From: Asticcacaulis benevestitus DSM 16100 = ATCC BAA-896
GTDB lineage: Bacteria; Pseudomonadota; Alphaproteobacteria; Caulobacterales; Caulobacteraceae
DNA length: 64,000 nt
Assembly (NCBI RefSeq): GCF_000376105.1
Contig: NZ_AQWM01000008.1
Coordinates: forward strand, 59,281 to 123,280
Direction of reading: 5' to 3'
In this document: positions 1 to 8,413 of the stretch, in pieces
How the letters are laid out: each line of letters opens with the position of its first letter
Numbering within the stretch: the stretch's first letter is position 1
Program-made: the position numbers and the translations under genes
The notes under the pieces: model-generated
Seen by the model: the letters and a program-made list of their open reading frames with translations, nothing else
Database searches by the model: none
Told to the model about the DNA's origin: nothing

Positions 1-1
1 C

Positions 2-82
2 ACTAGCGAACTGGAACTCGATACCACGCCCTCCGACTCAAGCTGGGACCGCACGGAAACGCTCGATGAAGGAGTCGGCTGA
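2..82 (+). CDS. 3' end of a probable antitoxin gene (partial)
   Basis: An open frame enters from the left edge and stops with a TGA whose last base is the first base of the following ATG. The 26 visible residues are acidic and Ser/Thr-rich, as is common for the C-terminal tail of small antitoxins. No domain is visible, so the antitoxin call rests on position: it is translationally coupled to a PIN-domain toxin gene, the usual order in VapBC-type modules. The family cannot be told from this fragment. Confidence 0.5.
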   Translation, partial: TSELELDTTPSDSSWDRTETLDEGVG

Positions 83-594
83 TGTACCTGCTCGATACCC
101 CCGTCATCAGCGAACTGCGCAAGGCCAAGACCGGCCACTGCGACCCCGGCGTGGTGCGCTGGGCCTCCGGCGTGGCGCGGCAAAATCTCTATATGTCGGC
201 CATCAGCCTGCTGGAGCTTGAAAACAGCGTCGGCAAGGCTGAGCGCAAGGATAAGGTTCAGGCCGCCCCTCTGCGGGCCTGGCTTGATGAGCAGGTGATG
301 AACGCTTTTGACGGACGCATTCTGCCGGTCGATTCGGCTGTGGTCAAAAAACGCGCCAGCCTTTCCCCGAACGATCCGAAAAGCGAACGCGACGCGCTGG
401 TGGCCGCCACGGCGCAGGTTCATGGCCTGGTGCTGGTGACGCGCCAGACGACCGCCTTCAAATCGGCGCGGGTTAAGGTTTTCAACCCTTGGGGCTATAC
501 CCCCGAAGATGAACTGAACGATGATAATGCCGACTGGCAACAGGTTGCCAAGACCGGCCCTCTCTGGCTAAAGAACCTGTTCTTGCGTTTCTAA
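82..594 (+). CDS. PIN-domain ribonuclease toxin, VapC/FitB-like
   Basis: 170 residues. The opening LLDTPVISELRK matches the PIN-domain start with Asp5 as metal ligand (the usual LLDTN is LLDTP here). Glu45 in LLELE and Asp104 in RDALVAATAQVHGLVLVTR supply the next two acidic positions. The fourth acidic residue, normally just before Phe in TRNxxDF, is Ala125 here. VapC-type toxins are Mg-dependent RNases that cut tRNA or other RNA and are inhibited by the upstream antitoxin. About 30 residues follow the usual PIN end. The start overlaps the upstream stop by one base. With one acidic residue replaced it may be weakened or inactive; this is inference. Confidence 0.8.
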   Translation: MYLLDTPVISELRKAKTGHCDPGVVRWASGVARQNLYMSAISLLELENSVGKAERKDKVQAAPLRAWLDEQVMNAFDGRILPVDSAVVKKRASLSPNDPKSERDALVAATAQVHGLVLVTRQTTAFKSARVKVFNPWGYTPEDELNDDNADWQQVAKTGPLWLKNLFLRF

Positions 595-670
595 CAGACA
601 TTTCCAGTTTAGCCGGACTAATCAATCTGCATTAGAATTATGCGCTTTAAACACCATTGACGCGCTTCGG

Positions 671-703
671 TTTAAAACATACTCATTGAGTGTAGATTTT
701 AAA
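671..703. promoter_or_regulatory. Palindromic operator candidate upstream of the Rrf2 gene
   Basis: ACTCATTGAGT (681-691) is a perfect 5-1-5 palindrome flanked by TTTAAAA (671-677) and TTTTAAA (697-703), so the whole 33 bp is roughly symmetric. A further TTTAAAC lies about 25 bases upstream. It sits 25-57 bases before the Rrf2 start. Rrf2 regulators commonly autoregulate through such sites, which makes this the best candidate for its own operator. Confidence 0.45.
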
Positions 704-727
704 CGGCGCTTGAAGGGAGAGGCAACC

Positions 728-1156
728 ATGCTATCCATGAAAGCCAAATATGCGTTAAAGGCGCTTATTCACATGGCACAGACTGACCGTCCGATGCTGC
801 CCAGTAAACAGATTGCCGAGGCAGCGGACATACCGCAAAAATTCCTCGACAACATCCTCCAGGAATTGCGGCAGAACGGGATCGTCGATTCCAAACGCGG
901 CATTTTCGGCGGCTATTTCCTGGCGAAGGACGCCAGGAGCATCATCCTTGGCGATATTATTCGCATCATCGATGGCCCGCTTGCCCCGATACGCTGCGCC
1001 AGCCTGACAGCCTATCAGAAGTGCGAGGACTGCCGCGACGAAGCGGCCTGCCAGTTGCGCCACCTGATGCTCGATGTGCGCAACGCCATGTCCGGCGTGC
1101 TCGATCAGCGATGTTTGCAGGATCTGGTTACAGATCCCTCCCTCACCGCCGCTTAA
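728..1156 (+). CDS. Rrf2-family transcriptional regulator
   Basis: 142 residues. The N-terminus MLSMKAKYALKALIHMA, the winged-helix segment around residues 25-66 (IPQKFLDNILQELRQNGIV, KRGIFGGY) and the long helix after it are typical of Rrf2/IscR/CymR proteins. Cysteines at 90, 99, 102 and 108 form the C-x8-C-x2-C-x5-C cluster seen in members that bind an Fe-S cluster or sense sulfur status. The ATG at 728 is chosen because AGGGAGA lies just upstream; an earlier in-frame start at 686 has no ribosome site and would run through the palindrome. It precedes YezD and the sulfate transport genes, so a sulfur-assimilation regulator is likely (inference). Confidence 0.85.
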   Translation: MLSMKAKYALKALIHMAQTDRPMLPSKQIAEAADIPQKFLDNILQELRQNGIVDSKRGIFGGYFLAKDARSIILGDIIRIIDGPLAPIRCASLTAYQKCEDCRDEAACQLRHLMLDVRNAMSGVLDQRCLQDLVTDPSLTAA

Positions 1157-1208
1157 AGCCAAACAGCCACCTCCCAAAATTTCATAATTTTTCAAAGATG
1201 AGGATCAC

Positions 1209-1418
1209 ATGAGTGTGTCATCTACAGCCCCTTTGCGCCCTGATTTCAAGGAACGCGAGCTGACCGAAATCGAGCGCCAGATCCTGACCAGTCTCCAGCA
1301 AATCCGTTTCGGCTCGCTGGAAATCGTTATCCACGACTCGCGCGTGGTTCAGATTGAACGCAGCGAAAAACTGCGCTTCGACGCCAAAGGTAAAGCCCTC
1401 AACGAGAGCCTTTCCTGA
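1209..1418 (+). CDS. YezD-family small protein (DUF2292)
   Basis: 69 residues. The core QILTSLQQIRFGSLEIVIHDS followed by RVVQIERSEKLRF matches the YezD/DUF2292 pattern (short helix, then a beta-hairpin with IxIHDxxVVQIExxEK). The biochemical role of the family is not established, but it is often found beside sulfate or cysteine assimilation genes. Here it lies between the Rrf2 regulator and the porin/sulfate transporter genes, probably in the regulator's transcript, 52 bases after its stop. Confidence 0.8.
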   Translation: MSVSSTAPLRPDFKERELTEIERQILTSLQQIRFGSLEIVIHDSRVVQIERSEKLRFDAKGKALNESLS

Positions 1419-1471
1419 TCAATTCAGTACCTTAGCCTACACGTATAACAGCTTATAAAAAAACATAATCT

Positions 1472-1495
1472 TGCCGAATGGACTGCCAATCGGCA
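1472..1495 (+). promoter_or_regulatory. Hairpin in the leader of the porin gene
   Basis: TGCCGA (1472-1477) pairs with TCGGCA (1490-1495). After an A-A mismatch, TGG pairs with CCA around the loop ACTG. It ends 22 bases before the porin ATG and has no T-run, so it is not a simple terminator. It could be an operator or a translation-control hairpin. Confidence 0.35.
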
Positions 1496-1517
1496 CGCAC
1501 CCACACGGAGCCCCTCC

Positions 1518-2915
1518 ATGCGTTTCACCAAGACCACTCTCAGCCTCGGCGCGGTTGCCGCTTCTTTGGCAACCACCCTCGCCTTCACCCCCGCCCTGGC
1601 TTCGGCACAGGACGCCCAGAGCACCGAAGCCGCGCCGCTCACCTATGAAGAGCGCATCGCTCGCCTCGAACAGGAACTCGACACCTTAAAGCGCCAGCGC
1701 GAGCTGGATCAGGAACTGGCGACATCGGCCGCTGCCAAGACTCCCGTCGCCGTGCTTGACAAAAAGGGCCTGAAGTTCACCTCGGCCGACGGCAAGTATG
1801 AATTCGGCATCAATGCCCAGGTCAATATTGACGCCCATAGCTGGGGTGACGATGGCGGCAGCTTGCAGGATGAAGTCGTCGCCCGCCTGATCCGCCCGAC
1901 CTTCACCGGCAAGGCCGGCAACGCCTCCTTCCGCTTCACGCCGGAACTGGGCGGGTCCTCCTCCGCTTCCGCCTCGATTGTTGACGCCTATATTGAATAC
2001 AAGTTCGTTGACTCGCTACAATTCCGCGCCGGTAAGTTCAAGTCTCCGCTCGGCCTTGAACGTTTGCAGGCCGATGCCGATGTCATCTGGACCGAGCGCG
2101 GTCACTCGACCAACCTCGTGCCGAACCGTGACGTCGGTTATCAGGCTTTCGGCACCTTCTTCGACGGCGCCCTGGAATACCAGGTCGGCCTGTTCAATGG
2201 CTCGGCAGATGGCGTCAACCTGAACAACGATCTCGATAACCACAAGGATGTCGCCTACCGCGTCTTCGGCGGCCCATTCGCCAATTCCAGCGTCGTCTGG
2301 CTGCAAGGCCTGAGCATCGGCTATGCCGGCTCGGACGGCCAGCACATCGGCAACACCACCAATACCCAACTTGGCAGCTACCGCACGCCTGGACAGCAAG
2401 TGTTCTTCAAATATGGCACTGGCGTCTATTCCAACGGCAAGGAAACCCGTTCCAACCCGCAGGCCTCTTTCTATCTCAACAACTTCGGCATCCTGGCCGA
2501 CTACGTGACGGTCAAGCAGGACGTCAAGCTTGGCACCAAGGCCGCACAGCTTGAAAACAAAGCGCTCGACGTTTCAACCTCGTGGGTCATCACCGGTGAG
2601 AACGTCGGCTTCAAGGGTGGCGTCAAGCCGGCCAACGACTTCAACTGGAAGAAGGGCACCTGGGGAGCCGTCGAACTGACCGCCCGTTACGGCTACACCG
2701 AAATCGACAAGGACGCCTTTACCCTCGGCTTCGCGTCGTTGACCTCGTCGGCTCAAAAAGCGACCTCCACCGGCTTCGGCGTCGGCTGGTACTGGAGCGA
2801 AAACCTGAAGCTGATCGCCGACTGGGATCAGACCGAATTCGAAGGCGGTGCTGTTGCCGGGGCGGATCGTCGCAAGGAGAACTTCGCCTCCGGCCGCATT
2901 CAGTTCCGCTACTAA
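1518..2915 (+). CDS. OprO/OprP-type anion porin
   Basis: 465 residues. A signal peptide of about 30 residues ends near ALASAQ. A short coiled coil follows (about 35-65, [16 protein letters not shown]), as in trimeric OprP/OprO porins. The rest is an alternating beta pattern ending in RIQFRY, with the terminal aromatic residue typical of outer-membrane barrels. [21 protein letters not shown] and [12 protein letters not shown] resemble Porin_O_P signatures. Known members pass phosphate or polyphosphate. Lying directly before two sulfate-binding proteins and cysTWA, this one may serve sulfate uptake (inference). GGAG precedes the ATG. Confidence 0.85.
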   Translation: MRFTKTTLSLGAVAASLATTLAFTPALASAQDAQSTEAAPLTYEERIARLEQELDTLKRQRELDQELATSAAAKTPVAVLDKKGLKFTSADGKYEFGINAQVNIDAHSWGDDGGSLQDEVVARLIRPTFTGKAGNASFRFTPELGGSSSASASIVDAYIEYKFVDSLQFRAGKFKSPLGLERLQADADVIWTERGHSTNLVPNRDVGYQAFGTFFDGALEYQVGLFNGSADGVNLNNDLDNHKDVAYRVFGGPFANSSVVWLQGLSIGYAGSDGQHIGNTTNTQLGSYRTPGQQVFFKYGTGVYSNGKETRSNPQASFYLNNFGILADYVTVKQDVKLGTKAAQLENKALDVSTSWVITGENVGFKGGVKPANDFNWKKGTWGAVELTARYGYTEIDKDAFTLGFASLTSSAQKATSTGFGVGWYWSENLKLIADWDQTEFEGGAVAGADRRKENFASGRIQFRY

Positions 2916-2998
2916 GCTTATTGATCGCTTTTTTATTCGTCATACGGCAAGCTGGCCGGACTGGAGTTCGGTCAGCGCCTGAAACAAGGAACAGACAC

Positions 2999-4033
2999 AT
3001 GTCTTCCAATAAAGTTCAACGCAGAAGCTTTCTCACCGGCCTGATCGGCGGCGTCAGCCTGGCCGCCACCGGTGCGCTCTCCCTGGGTACGTCCGCCGTC
3101 GCCAAGACCCGCGAACTGCTCAACGTCTCCTACGATCCCACCCGCGAACTCTACACCGCCTATAACGCCGCTTTCAGCAAGTACTGGAAGGCCAAGACCG
3201 GCGAAGACATCACCATCCGCCAGAGCCATGGCGGTTCCGGTGCACAGGCGCGTTCGGTCATCGATGGCGTTCCCGCCGACGTGGTGACCCTGGCACTCGC
3301 CGCCGATATCGACTCGATCTCGCAAAAGGCCGGCATCCTGCCGGCCAACTGGCAGACCCGCTTCCCGAAAAACTCGACGCCCTATGCCTCGACCATCGTC
3401 TTCCTCGTCCGCAAGGGCAACCCGAAGAAGATCAAGGATTGGGAGGATCTGATCCGTCTCGACGTTTCGGTTATCACACCGAATCCGAAAACCTCGGGCG
3501 GCGCGCGCTGGAACTATCTGGGCGCCTATGCCTACGCCAAGAAGCGCTGGGGCACCGATGCGCTGGCCAAGGAATTCCTCGGCAACCTGTTCAAGCGCGT
3601 GCCGGTGCTCGATACCGGCGCCCGCGGCTCGACTGTCACCTTCGTCGAACGCGGCGTGGGCGACGTACTGATCGCCTGGGAAAATGAGGCCTATCTGGCC
3701 ATCAACCAACTGGGCAAGGGCAAGTTCGACATCGTTTATCCGTCGATCTCGATCCTGGCTGAACCGCCTGTCGCCGTGGTTGACAAGAATGCCGCCAAGA
3801 AGGGCAATCTGGCTGCTGCAAAGGAATACCTGACCTATCTCTACAGCGATGAAGCACAGGACATCATCGCAAAGAACTATTATCGTCCGAGCAATCCGGC
3901 GATCCTGGCCAAGTATGCCAGCATCTTCCCAGGTCTGCCGCTGGTCACTATCAATGATTTCGGCGGCTGGAAGAAGGTCCAGAAGGAACAGTTCGACTAC
4001 GGCGGCATCTTCGATCAGATCACGAAGAAGTAA
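2999..4033 (+). CDS. Sulfate ABC transporter, periplasmic binding protein (copy 1)
   Basis: 344 residues. The N-terminus has a twin-arginine-like leader, QRRSFLTG, then a hydrophobic stretch ending near AVAK. The mature start [13 protein letters not shown] and the motifs [25 protein letters not shown] and [15 protein letters not shown] are sulfate-binding (Sbp/CysP) signatures for the ligand pocket. It delivers sulfate or thiosulfate to the CysTW permease. The ATG at 2999 follows GAAACAAGGA. It is closely similar to the next gene, including the C-terminal [13 protein letters not shown] and [11 protein letters not shown], and is therefore one of a tandem duplicate pair. Confidence 0.93.
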   Translation: MSSNKVQRRSFLTGLIGGVSLAATGALSLGTSAVAKTRELLNVSYDPTRELYTAYNAAFSKYWKAKTGEDITIRQSHGGSGAQARSVIDGVPADVVTLALAADIDSISQKAGILPANWQTRFPKNSTPYASTIVFLVRKGNPKKIKDWEDLIRLDVSVITPNPKTSGGARWNYLGAYAYAKKRWGTDALAKEFLGNLFKRVPVLDTGARGSTVTFVERGVGDVLIAWENEAYLAINQLGKGKFDIVYPSISILAEPPVAVVDKNAAKKGNLAAAKEYLTYLYSDEAQDIIAKNYYRPSNPAILAKYASIFPGLPLVTINDFGGWKKVQKEQFDYGGIFDQITKK

Positions 4034-4062
4034 GCCCCCGATGACCGCTGCCGGCGCCAAAA

Positions 4063-4106
4063 GCGCTTTCCGAAAAGTGTGACGCACTTTTCGGATCAAA
4101 AAGCGC
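4063..4106. repeat. REP-like palindrome 1
   Basis: CCGAAAAGTG (4070-4079) pairs perfectly with CACTTTTCGG (4085-4094) around TGACG. Outer arms GCGCTTT (4063-4069) and AAAGCGC (4100-4106) also pair. Elements of this type, with a CCGAAAAGTG core, recur in intergenic regions of many alphaproteobacterial genomes. No T-run follows. It may also act as an mRNA-stabilising structure between the two binding-protein genes. Confidence 0.7.
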
Positions 4107-4119
4107 GTAAAGGCAACAT

Positions 4120-4162
4120 TTAGAGCGCCGATCTGATCCAATCAGATCGGAACAAGCTCTAA
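4120..4162. repeat. REP-like palindrome 2
   Basis: CCGATCTGAT (4128-4137) pairs with ATCAGATCGG (4141-4150) around CCA. Outer arms TTAGAGC (4120-4126) and GCTCTAA (4156-4162) extend the cruciform. It lies 13 bases after the first palindrome, so the two form a composite intergenic element like those dispersed in Caulobacter and rhizobial genomes (from general knowledge; copy number here is unknown). Confidence 0.7.
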
Positions 4163-4248
4163 GGCGGCGGTCATTGCCTTCCTTATCCAGCCCGTCCGGC
4201 GGCGCGGCAAAATCTTGCGCGCCGTTCCGGCCTTCCGGAATCTTTCCC

Positions 4249-5259
4249 ATGCAAAGACGCTCTTTTCTGACCACGGCTGTGGCCGGTGCGGCGCTGTTCG
4301 CCACCGGCGATGCGCTGGCCGCGCCCAAGCCGATCCAGCTTCTCAATGTATCCTACGATCCGACCCGCGAACTCTACACCGCCTACAACGCCGCCTTCAG
4401 CAAATACTGGAAGGCTAAAACCGGCCAGGACGTCACCATCCGTCAGAGCCATGGCGGCTCCGGCGCTCAGGCCCGTTCGGTGATCGAAGGCAGCCCGGCC
4501 GATGTCGTTACACTGGCGCTGTCGGACGATATCGACCAGATCGCAGCCAAGGCCGGGCTTCTGCCAGCCAACTGGCAGAGCCGCCTGCCGCTCAACTCTT
4601 CGCCCTATACCTCGACCATCGTTCTGCTGGTTCGCAAGGGCAATCCGAAGAATATCCGCGACTGGGGCGATCTCGCCCGTCCCGGCGTTGGCGTCATTAC
4701 GCCTAACCCCAAGACCGGAGGCGGTGCACGCTGGAACTACCTCGCCGCCTATGCCTGGGCGCTGAAGGCCTACAACAAGGACGAGGCCAAGGCGCGAGAC
4801 TTCGTCAAGAAGGTTTATGACAACGTCAAGGTGCTGGATACCGGCGCTCGCGGTTCGACTACGACCTTCGTCGAACGCGGCATAGGTGATGTGCTGATCG
4901 CCTGGGAAAACGAAGCCCTGCTCACCCAGGCCAAGCTCGGCAAGGGCAAGTTCGAGATCATCGTGCCGTCCATATCCATCCTGGCCGAACCCTCGGTCGC
5001 GGTGGTCGACAAGAACGCCAACAAGCATGGCGCCCTTGCGGTTTCGCGCGAGTACCTCAACTATCTCTATAGCGCCGAAGGCCAGGACATCATTGGCAAG
5101 AACTTCTATCGTCCGAGCGATCCGTCGGCGGCCGCGAAATATGCCAGCCAGTTCGCGAAAATCAACCTCGTCACCATCCGCGACTTCGGTGGATGGAAAA
5201 AAGTCCAGTCCATCCACTTCGCGTATGGCGGCGTCTTCGACCAGATCACAAAGCGATAA
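4249..5259 (+). CDS. Sulfate ABC transporter, periplasmic binding protein (copy 2)
   Basis: 336 residues. The leader [19 protein letters not shown] is followed by the mature start [13 protein letters not shown], the same as in copy 1, and the same Sbp signatures ([40 protein letters not shown]). The ATG at 4249 is chosen because the signal peptide starts there; the longer frame upstream runs into the palindromic repeats. Identity with copy 1 looks high along the whole mature region, so this is a recent tandem duplication. The pair precedes cysT by about 110 bases and both products probably serve the same permease. Confidence 0.93.
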   Translation: MQRRSFLTTAVAGAALFATGDALAAPKPIQLLNVSYDPTRELYTAYNAAFSKYWKAKTGQDVTIRQSHGGSGAQARSVIEGSPADVVTLALSDDIDQIAAKAGLLPANWQSRLPLNSSPYTSTIVLLVRKGNPKNIRDWGDLARPGVGVITPNPKTGGGARWNYLAAYAWALKAYNKDEAKARDFVKKVYDNVKVLDTGARGSTTTFVERGIGDVLIAWENEALLTQAKLGKGKFEIIVPSISILAEPSVAVVDKNANKHGALAVSREYLNYLYSAEGQDIIGKNFYRPSDPSAAAKYASQFAKINLVTIRDFGGWKKVQSIHFAYGGVFDQITKR

Positions 5260-5368
5260 CAAAAAGGCAGGTCACAGGTCACGAGACCGCGACTTGCCAT
5301 AACCGCACCGTCTGCGCATAAAAAGCTGACGGTCAGTTGCGTATCCACCCAGACACAAAGGCAACCCG

Positions 5369-6265
5369 ATGACGGGACAACCCGACACCGCCGTACCTGA
5401 TCCGACCATACCGGACCATTTCAAGGCGCCCCATCCGGCCACAGGCACCACCCGCGTCCTGCCCGGCTTCAAGATCACGCTTGGCGTCACGATCTTTTTC
5501 CTCAGCACCATTGTCATTATCCCGCTGGCGGCATTGATTGCCCGTCCTTGGGAACATGGCCTGGAAGGATTCCTGTTCGTCCTAACCGACGAGCGCGTCA
5601 TCCACGCCCTGGCCTTGAGCTTCTTCACAGCACTGGCCGCCGCCGTCGTCAATGTCTTTGCCGGCCTTGCCGTCGCCTGGGCCCTAACACGCTACAGTTT
5701 TCCCGGCCGACGCCTGCTTGATGCCCTGATCGACCTGCCCTTCGCGCTGCCCACCGCCGTCGCCGGCATTGCCCTGTCGAGCCTTTACGCCGCCAATGGC
5801 TGGGTCGGCAGCCTGCTGGAGCCGCACGGCATCAAGATCGCCTATACGCCGGTCGGTATCTTTCTGGCCCTGACCTTTATCGGTCTTCCGTTTGTGGTTC
5901 GCAGCGTTCAGCCGGTGCTGGCTGAATTTGAGGCTGAGGTCGAGGAAGCCGCGGAAACCCTGGGCGCCAGCGTGGTCCAGACCGCTTTTCGCGTCATCCT
6001 GCCCGCCCTCATGCCTTCGCTCGTCACTGGCTTCTCGCTGGCCCTGGCGCGCGGCGTCGGCGAATATGGCAGCGTCATCTTCATCGCCGGCAATATGCCC
6101 TATGTTTCTGAAATCGCTCCCCTGCTGATCGTCATCAAGCTGCAGGAATATGACTATGCCGGCGCCGCCTCGGTCGGTGTCATTATGTTGGGTATCTCGC
6201 TGCTTATCCTGCTGGCGCTTAACATCGTCCAGCGCATGTTCGCCAATCTCGGGAGCGCCAAATGA
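5369..6265 (+). CDS. cysT: Sulfate ABC transporter permease CysT (CysU)
   Basis: 298 residues with about six membrane helices. The inner-membrane-component motif EAAETLGASVVQTAFRVILP (about 190-210) is the EAA loop that contacts the ATPase. Upstream segments such as LIDLPFALPTAVAGIALSSLY are CysT signatures. It forms the sulfate channel with CysW. The gene follows the binding-protein pair, and its ATGA end overlaps cysW by four bases, indicating coupled translation. The first 30 residues are a cytoplasmic Pro/Thr-rich tail. Confidence 0.94.
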   Translation: MTGQPDTAVPDPTIPDHFKAPHPATGTTRVLPGFKITLGVTIFFLSTIVIIPLAALIARPWEHGLEGFLFVLTDERVIHALALSFFTALAAAVVNVFAGLAVAWALTRYSFPGRRLLDALIDLPFALPTAVAGIALSSLYAANGWVGSLLEPHGIKIAYTPVGIFLALTFIGLPFVVRSVQPVLAEFEAEVEEAAETLGASVVQTAFRVILPALMPSLVTGFSLALARGVGEYGSVIFIAGNMPYVSEIAPLLIVIKLQEYDYAGAASVGVIMLGISLLILLALNIVQRMFANLGSAK

Positions 6266-7107
6266 CCGCCAAAGCCGCCAGAGCGCCCAAAACCCTCGGG
6301 GCCTATGCCCTGCTCGCCTTTGCCCTTCTGTGGCTGGGTCTTATTATCCTGCTTCCGCTGATCAATGTGCTGGTCACCGCCTTCTCGCAAGGCCTGCCGC
6401 CCTATCTGGCCGCGCTCCATACCGAGGACGCCAAGGCCGCCATCCTCTTGACCCTGCTGGTCGCCGCCATCGCCGTGCCGCTTAACGCCATCTTCGGAAT
6501 CTGTGCCGCCTGGTGCATCACGCGCTTCGAGTTCAAGGGCAAGAGTTTACTGCTCTCCATCCTCGACCTGCCCTTCTCCATCTCGCCGGTCATTTCTGGT
6601 CTGGTGTGGATTCTGCTCTTCGGCGCGCAAGGCTGGTTCGGCTTCCTGCTACGCGATCATGATATCAAGATTGTGTTCGCCCTGCCGGGTCTGGTGCTGG
6701 CCACCGTGCTCGTCACCCTGCCCTTCATCGCCCGCGAGCTCATCCCGCTGATGGAAGACCAAGGCACCGATGAAGAGGTCGCGGCCCGCACGCTCGGCGC
6801 CCGCGGCTGGGATATTTTCTTCCGCGTCACCCTGCCCAATATCAAGTGGGCCCTGCTCTACGGTGTGCTGTTGTGTACGGCGCGCGCCATGGGCGAATTC
6901 GGCGCGGTCTCGGTCGTTTCCGGCCATATCCGCGGCCTGACCGACACCCTGCCGCTCTATATCGAGATCACCTATAACCAGTACGACACCATCGGCGCTT
7001 TCGCTGCGGCCTCTATCCTCGCCGGCCTCGCCATCGTCACACTCGTGCTTAAATCCCTTCTGGAATGGCGCTTCGCGGGTGAACTCGCCGCGTCACGGAG
7101 ACACTGA
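6262..7107 (+). CDS. cysW: Sulfate ABC transporter permease CysW
   Basis: 281 residues with about six transmembrane segments. The EAA-like loop is EEVAARTLGARGWDIFFRVTLP (about 173-194), and RAMGEFGAVSVVSGHIRG is a CysW signature. It is the partner of CysT in the inner-membrane sulfate pore. Its start overlaps the cysT stop by four bases, and its stop lies one base before the cysA start, so cysT-cysW-cysA is a tight operon. Confidence 0.94.
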   Translation: MTAKAARAPKTLGAYALLAFALLWLGLIILLPLINVLVTAFSQGLPPYLAALHTEDAKAAILLTLLVAAIAVPLNAIFGICAAWCITRFEFKGKSLLLSILDLPFSISPVISGLVWILLFGAQGWFGFLLRDHDIKIVFALPGLVLATVLVTLPFIARELIPLMEDQGTDEEVAARTLGARGWDIFFRVTLPNIKWALLYGVLLCTARAMGEFGAVSVVSGHIRGLTDTLPLYIEITYNQYDTIGAFAAASILAGLAIVTLVLKSLLEWRFAGELAASRRH

Positions 7108-7108
7108 C

Positions 7109-8143
7109 ATGTCGCTCATTATCAAGAACGTCAACAAGACCTTCACCAACTTCCCGGCGCTCAAGGATGTGACCTTCGAGGCCAGGTCGGGAGAGTTCAT
7201 CGCCCTGCTCGGCCCATCGGGTTCCGGCAAGACCACGCTTCTGCGCCTGCTGGCCGGGCTCGATACGCCCAATGCCGGCGAGATCAGCTTTGAAGGCGAG
7301 AACTACCTCAAGCTTAATCCGCGTGATCGCCGCGTCGGCATGGTCTTTCAGTCCTACGCCCTGTTCCGTCACATGACCGTGGCGCAGAACATCGCTTTCG
7401 GCCTCAATGTCCGTCCTGCCAAGGAACGCCCGTCGAAGGCCGAGATAAAATCAACCGTTGAGCGCCTACTCAAGCTGATCCAGATGGACGACCTCGGCAA
7501 GCGCTACCCCTCGCAGCTTTCCGGTGGCCAGCGCCAGCGCGTCGCGCTCGCCCGCGCCCTCGCCATCAATCCACGCATCCTGCTGCTCGATGAGCCCTTT
7601 GGCGCGCTGGACGCTCTGGTGCGCAAGGATCTGCGCCGCTGGCTGAAACGTATCCATCATGAGACCGGGGTCACCACCATCTTCGTGACGCACGATCAGG
7701 AAGAAGCGCTCGATCTCGCCGATCGTGTCGTCGTGCTCAAGGGAGGTAAGGTCGAACAGATCGGCACGCCGCTCGAAATTCACAGCCAGCCGTCCTCGGC
7801 CTTTGTTTTCGATTTTCTCGGCTCGGCCAACAAGGCCAATGGCCACATCAAGGACGGCATCGCCCATTTCGACGGCTTCTCGGCGCCGGTCGCCGGAGCA
7901 GCGAATGATGGTGACTACACCTTACGCTTCCGCCCTTACGAGGCGCACCTTTCGCGCACAGGCGCCGGCATTCCGGTGACGGTGACCGCCGTCCTGCCGG
8001 CGGGCAGTAACCTGCGTCTGGAGTTGAAAGGGACCGATGGCGCCCTGTTCGAGACCCAGCACTCCCACGGCAGCGAAGCACAAGGCTTTTCCGTCGGCGA
8101 CACGCTTCGCCTAAAGCCGGAACGGGTCTACGCTTACGCCTAG
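7109..8143 (+). CDS. cysA: Sulfate ABC transporter ATP-binding protein CysA
   Basis: 344 residues. Walker A GPSGSGKT (35-42), Q-loop near 81, ABC signature LSGGQ (137-141), Walker B ILLLDEP (about 157-163) and switch His in THDQEEAL (about 194) are all present. The C-terminal 100 residues form the TOBE-type regulatory domain usual for CysA. The ATG at 7109 is chosen over the frame's first codon because CACGGAG lies just upstream and homologues begin with a short beta strand. It powers sulfate/thiosulfate import and is the last gene before a strong terminator. Confidence 0.95.
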   Translation: MSLIIKNVNKTFTNFPALKDVTFEARSGEFIALLGPSGSGKTTLLRLLAGLDTPNAGEISFEGENYLKLNPRDRRVGMVFQSYALFRHMTVAQNIAFGLNVRPAKERPSKAEIKSTVERLLKLIQMDDLGKRYPSQLSGGQRQRVALARALAINPRILLLDEPFGALDALVRKDLRRWLKRIHHETGVTTIFVTHDQEEALDLADRVVVLKGGKVEQIGTPLEIHSQPSSAFVFDFLGSANKANGHIKDGIAHFDGFSAPVAGAANDGDYTLRFRPYEAHLSRTGAGIPVTVTAVLPAGSNLRLELKGTDGALFETQHSHGSEAQGFSVGDTLRLKPERVYAYA

Positions 8144-8162
8144 TGACCCCTCTGCTTTTTTT

Positions 8163-8190
8163 CAGGCCGGGTTCAGTCCCGGCCTGTTTT
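8163..8190 (+). terminator. Rho-independent terminator after cysA
   Basis: CAGGCCGGG (8163-8171) pairs perfectly with CCCGGCCTG (8178-8186) around TTCAGT and is followed by TTTT. It ends the sulfate transport operon. Confidence 0.88.
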
Positions 8191-8303
8191 GTCCGTGTTC
8201 GGCGCAAATGCGCAGAAAAAACCCTCTATATTGTGCGGGATAGCGGCAATAGCACTTGAAAATTCATATAAATTCTTTGTTTTCAAGGCGCTAGTTTCTA
8301 AAA

Positions 8304-8321
8304 TCGTCACAAAAGTGTCAT
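8304..8321 (+). promoter_or_regulatory. Pho-box-like site upstream of the PiT gene
   Basis: TCGTCAC-AAAA-GTGTCAT has the 7-4-7 direct-repeat layout of a PhoB box (consensus CTGTCAT, AT-rich 4, CTGTCAT). The second half matches at six of seven positions, the first at four. It lies about 90 bases before the phosphate transporter start. Regulation by PhoB is inferred from this match and the gene's function. Confidence 0.55.
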
Positions 8322-8413
8322 AAAAATCGTTCGACTCTTGACCGCTCTCCTGTCAAAGAGCGCCAGCAAGGTTTCCGATAGCGACAGCTTACGGGTACAG
8401 TCTGGAGCCATTC

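Noticed and set aside
2972..5262. Two long antisense frames (about 390 and 360 codons) opposite the sulfate-binding proteins
   Set aside because: Composition and lack of any recognisable motif show them to be shadows of high-GC coding DNA; the plus-strand frames have clear family signatures.
5260..5368. A terminator or riboswitch between the second binding-protein gene and cysT
   Set aside because: There is a short direct repeat (AGGTCAC twice) but no stable hairpin with a T-run and no known riboswitch pattern.
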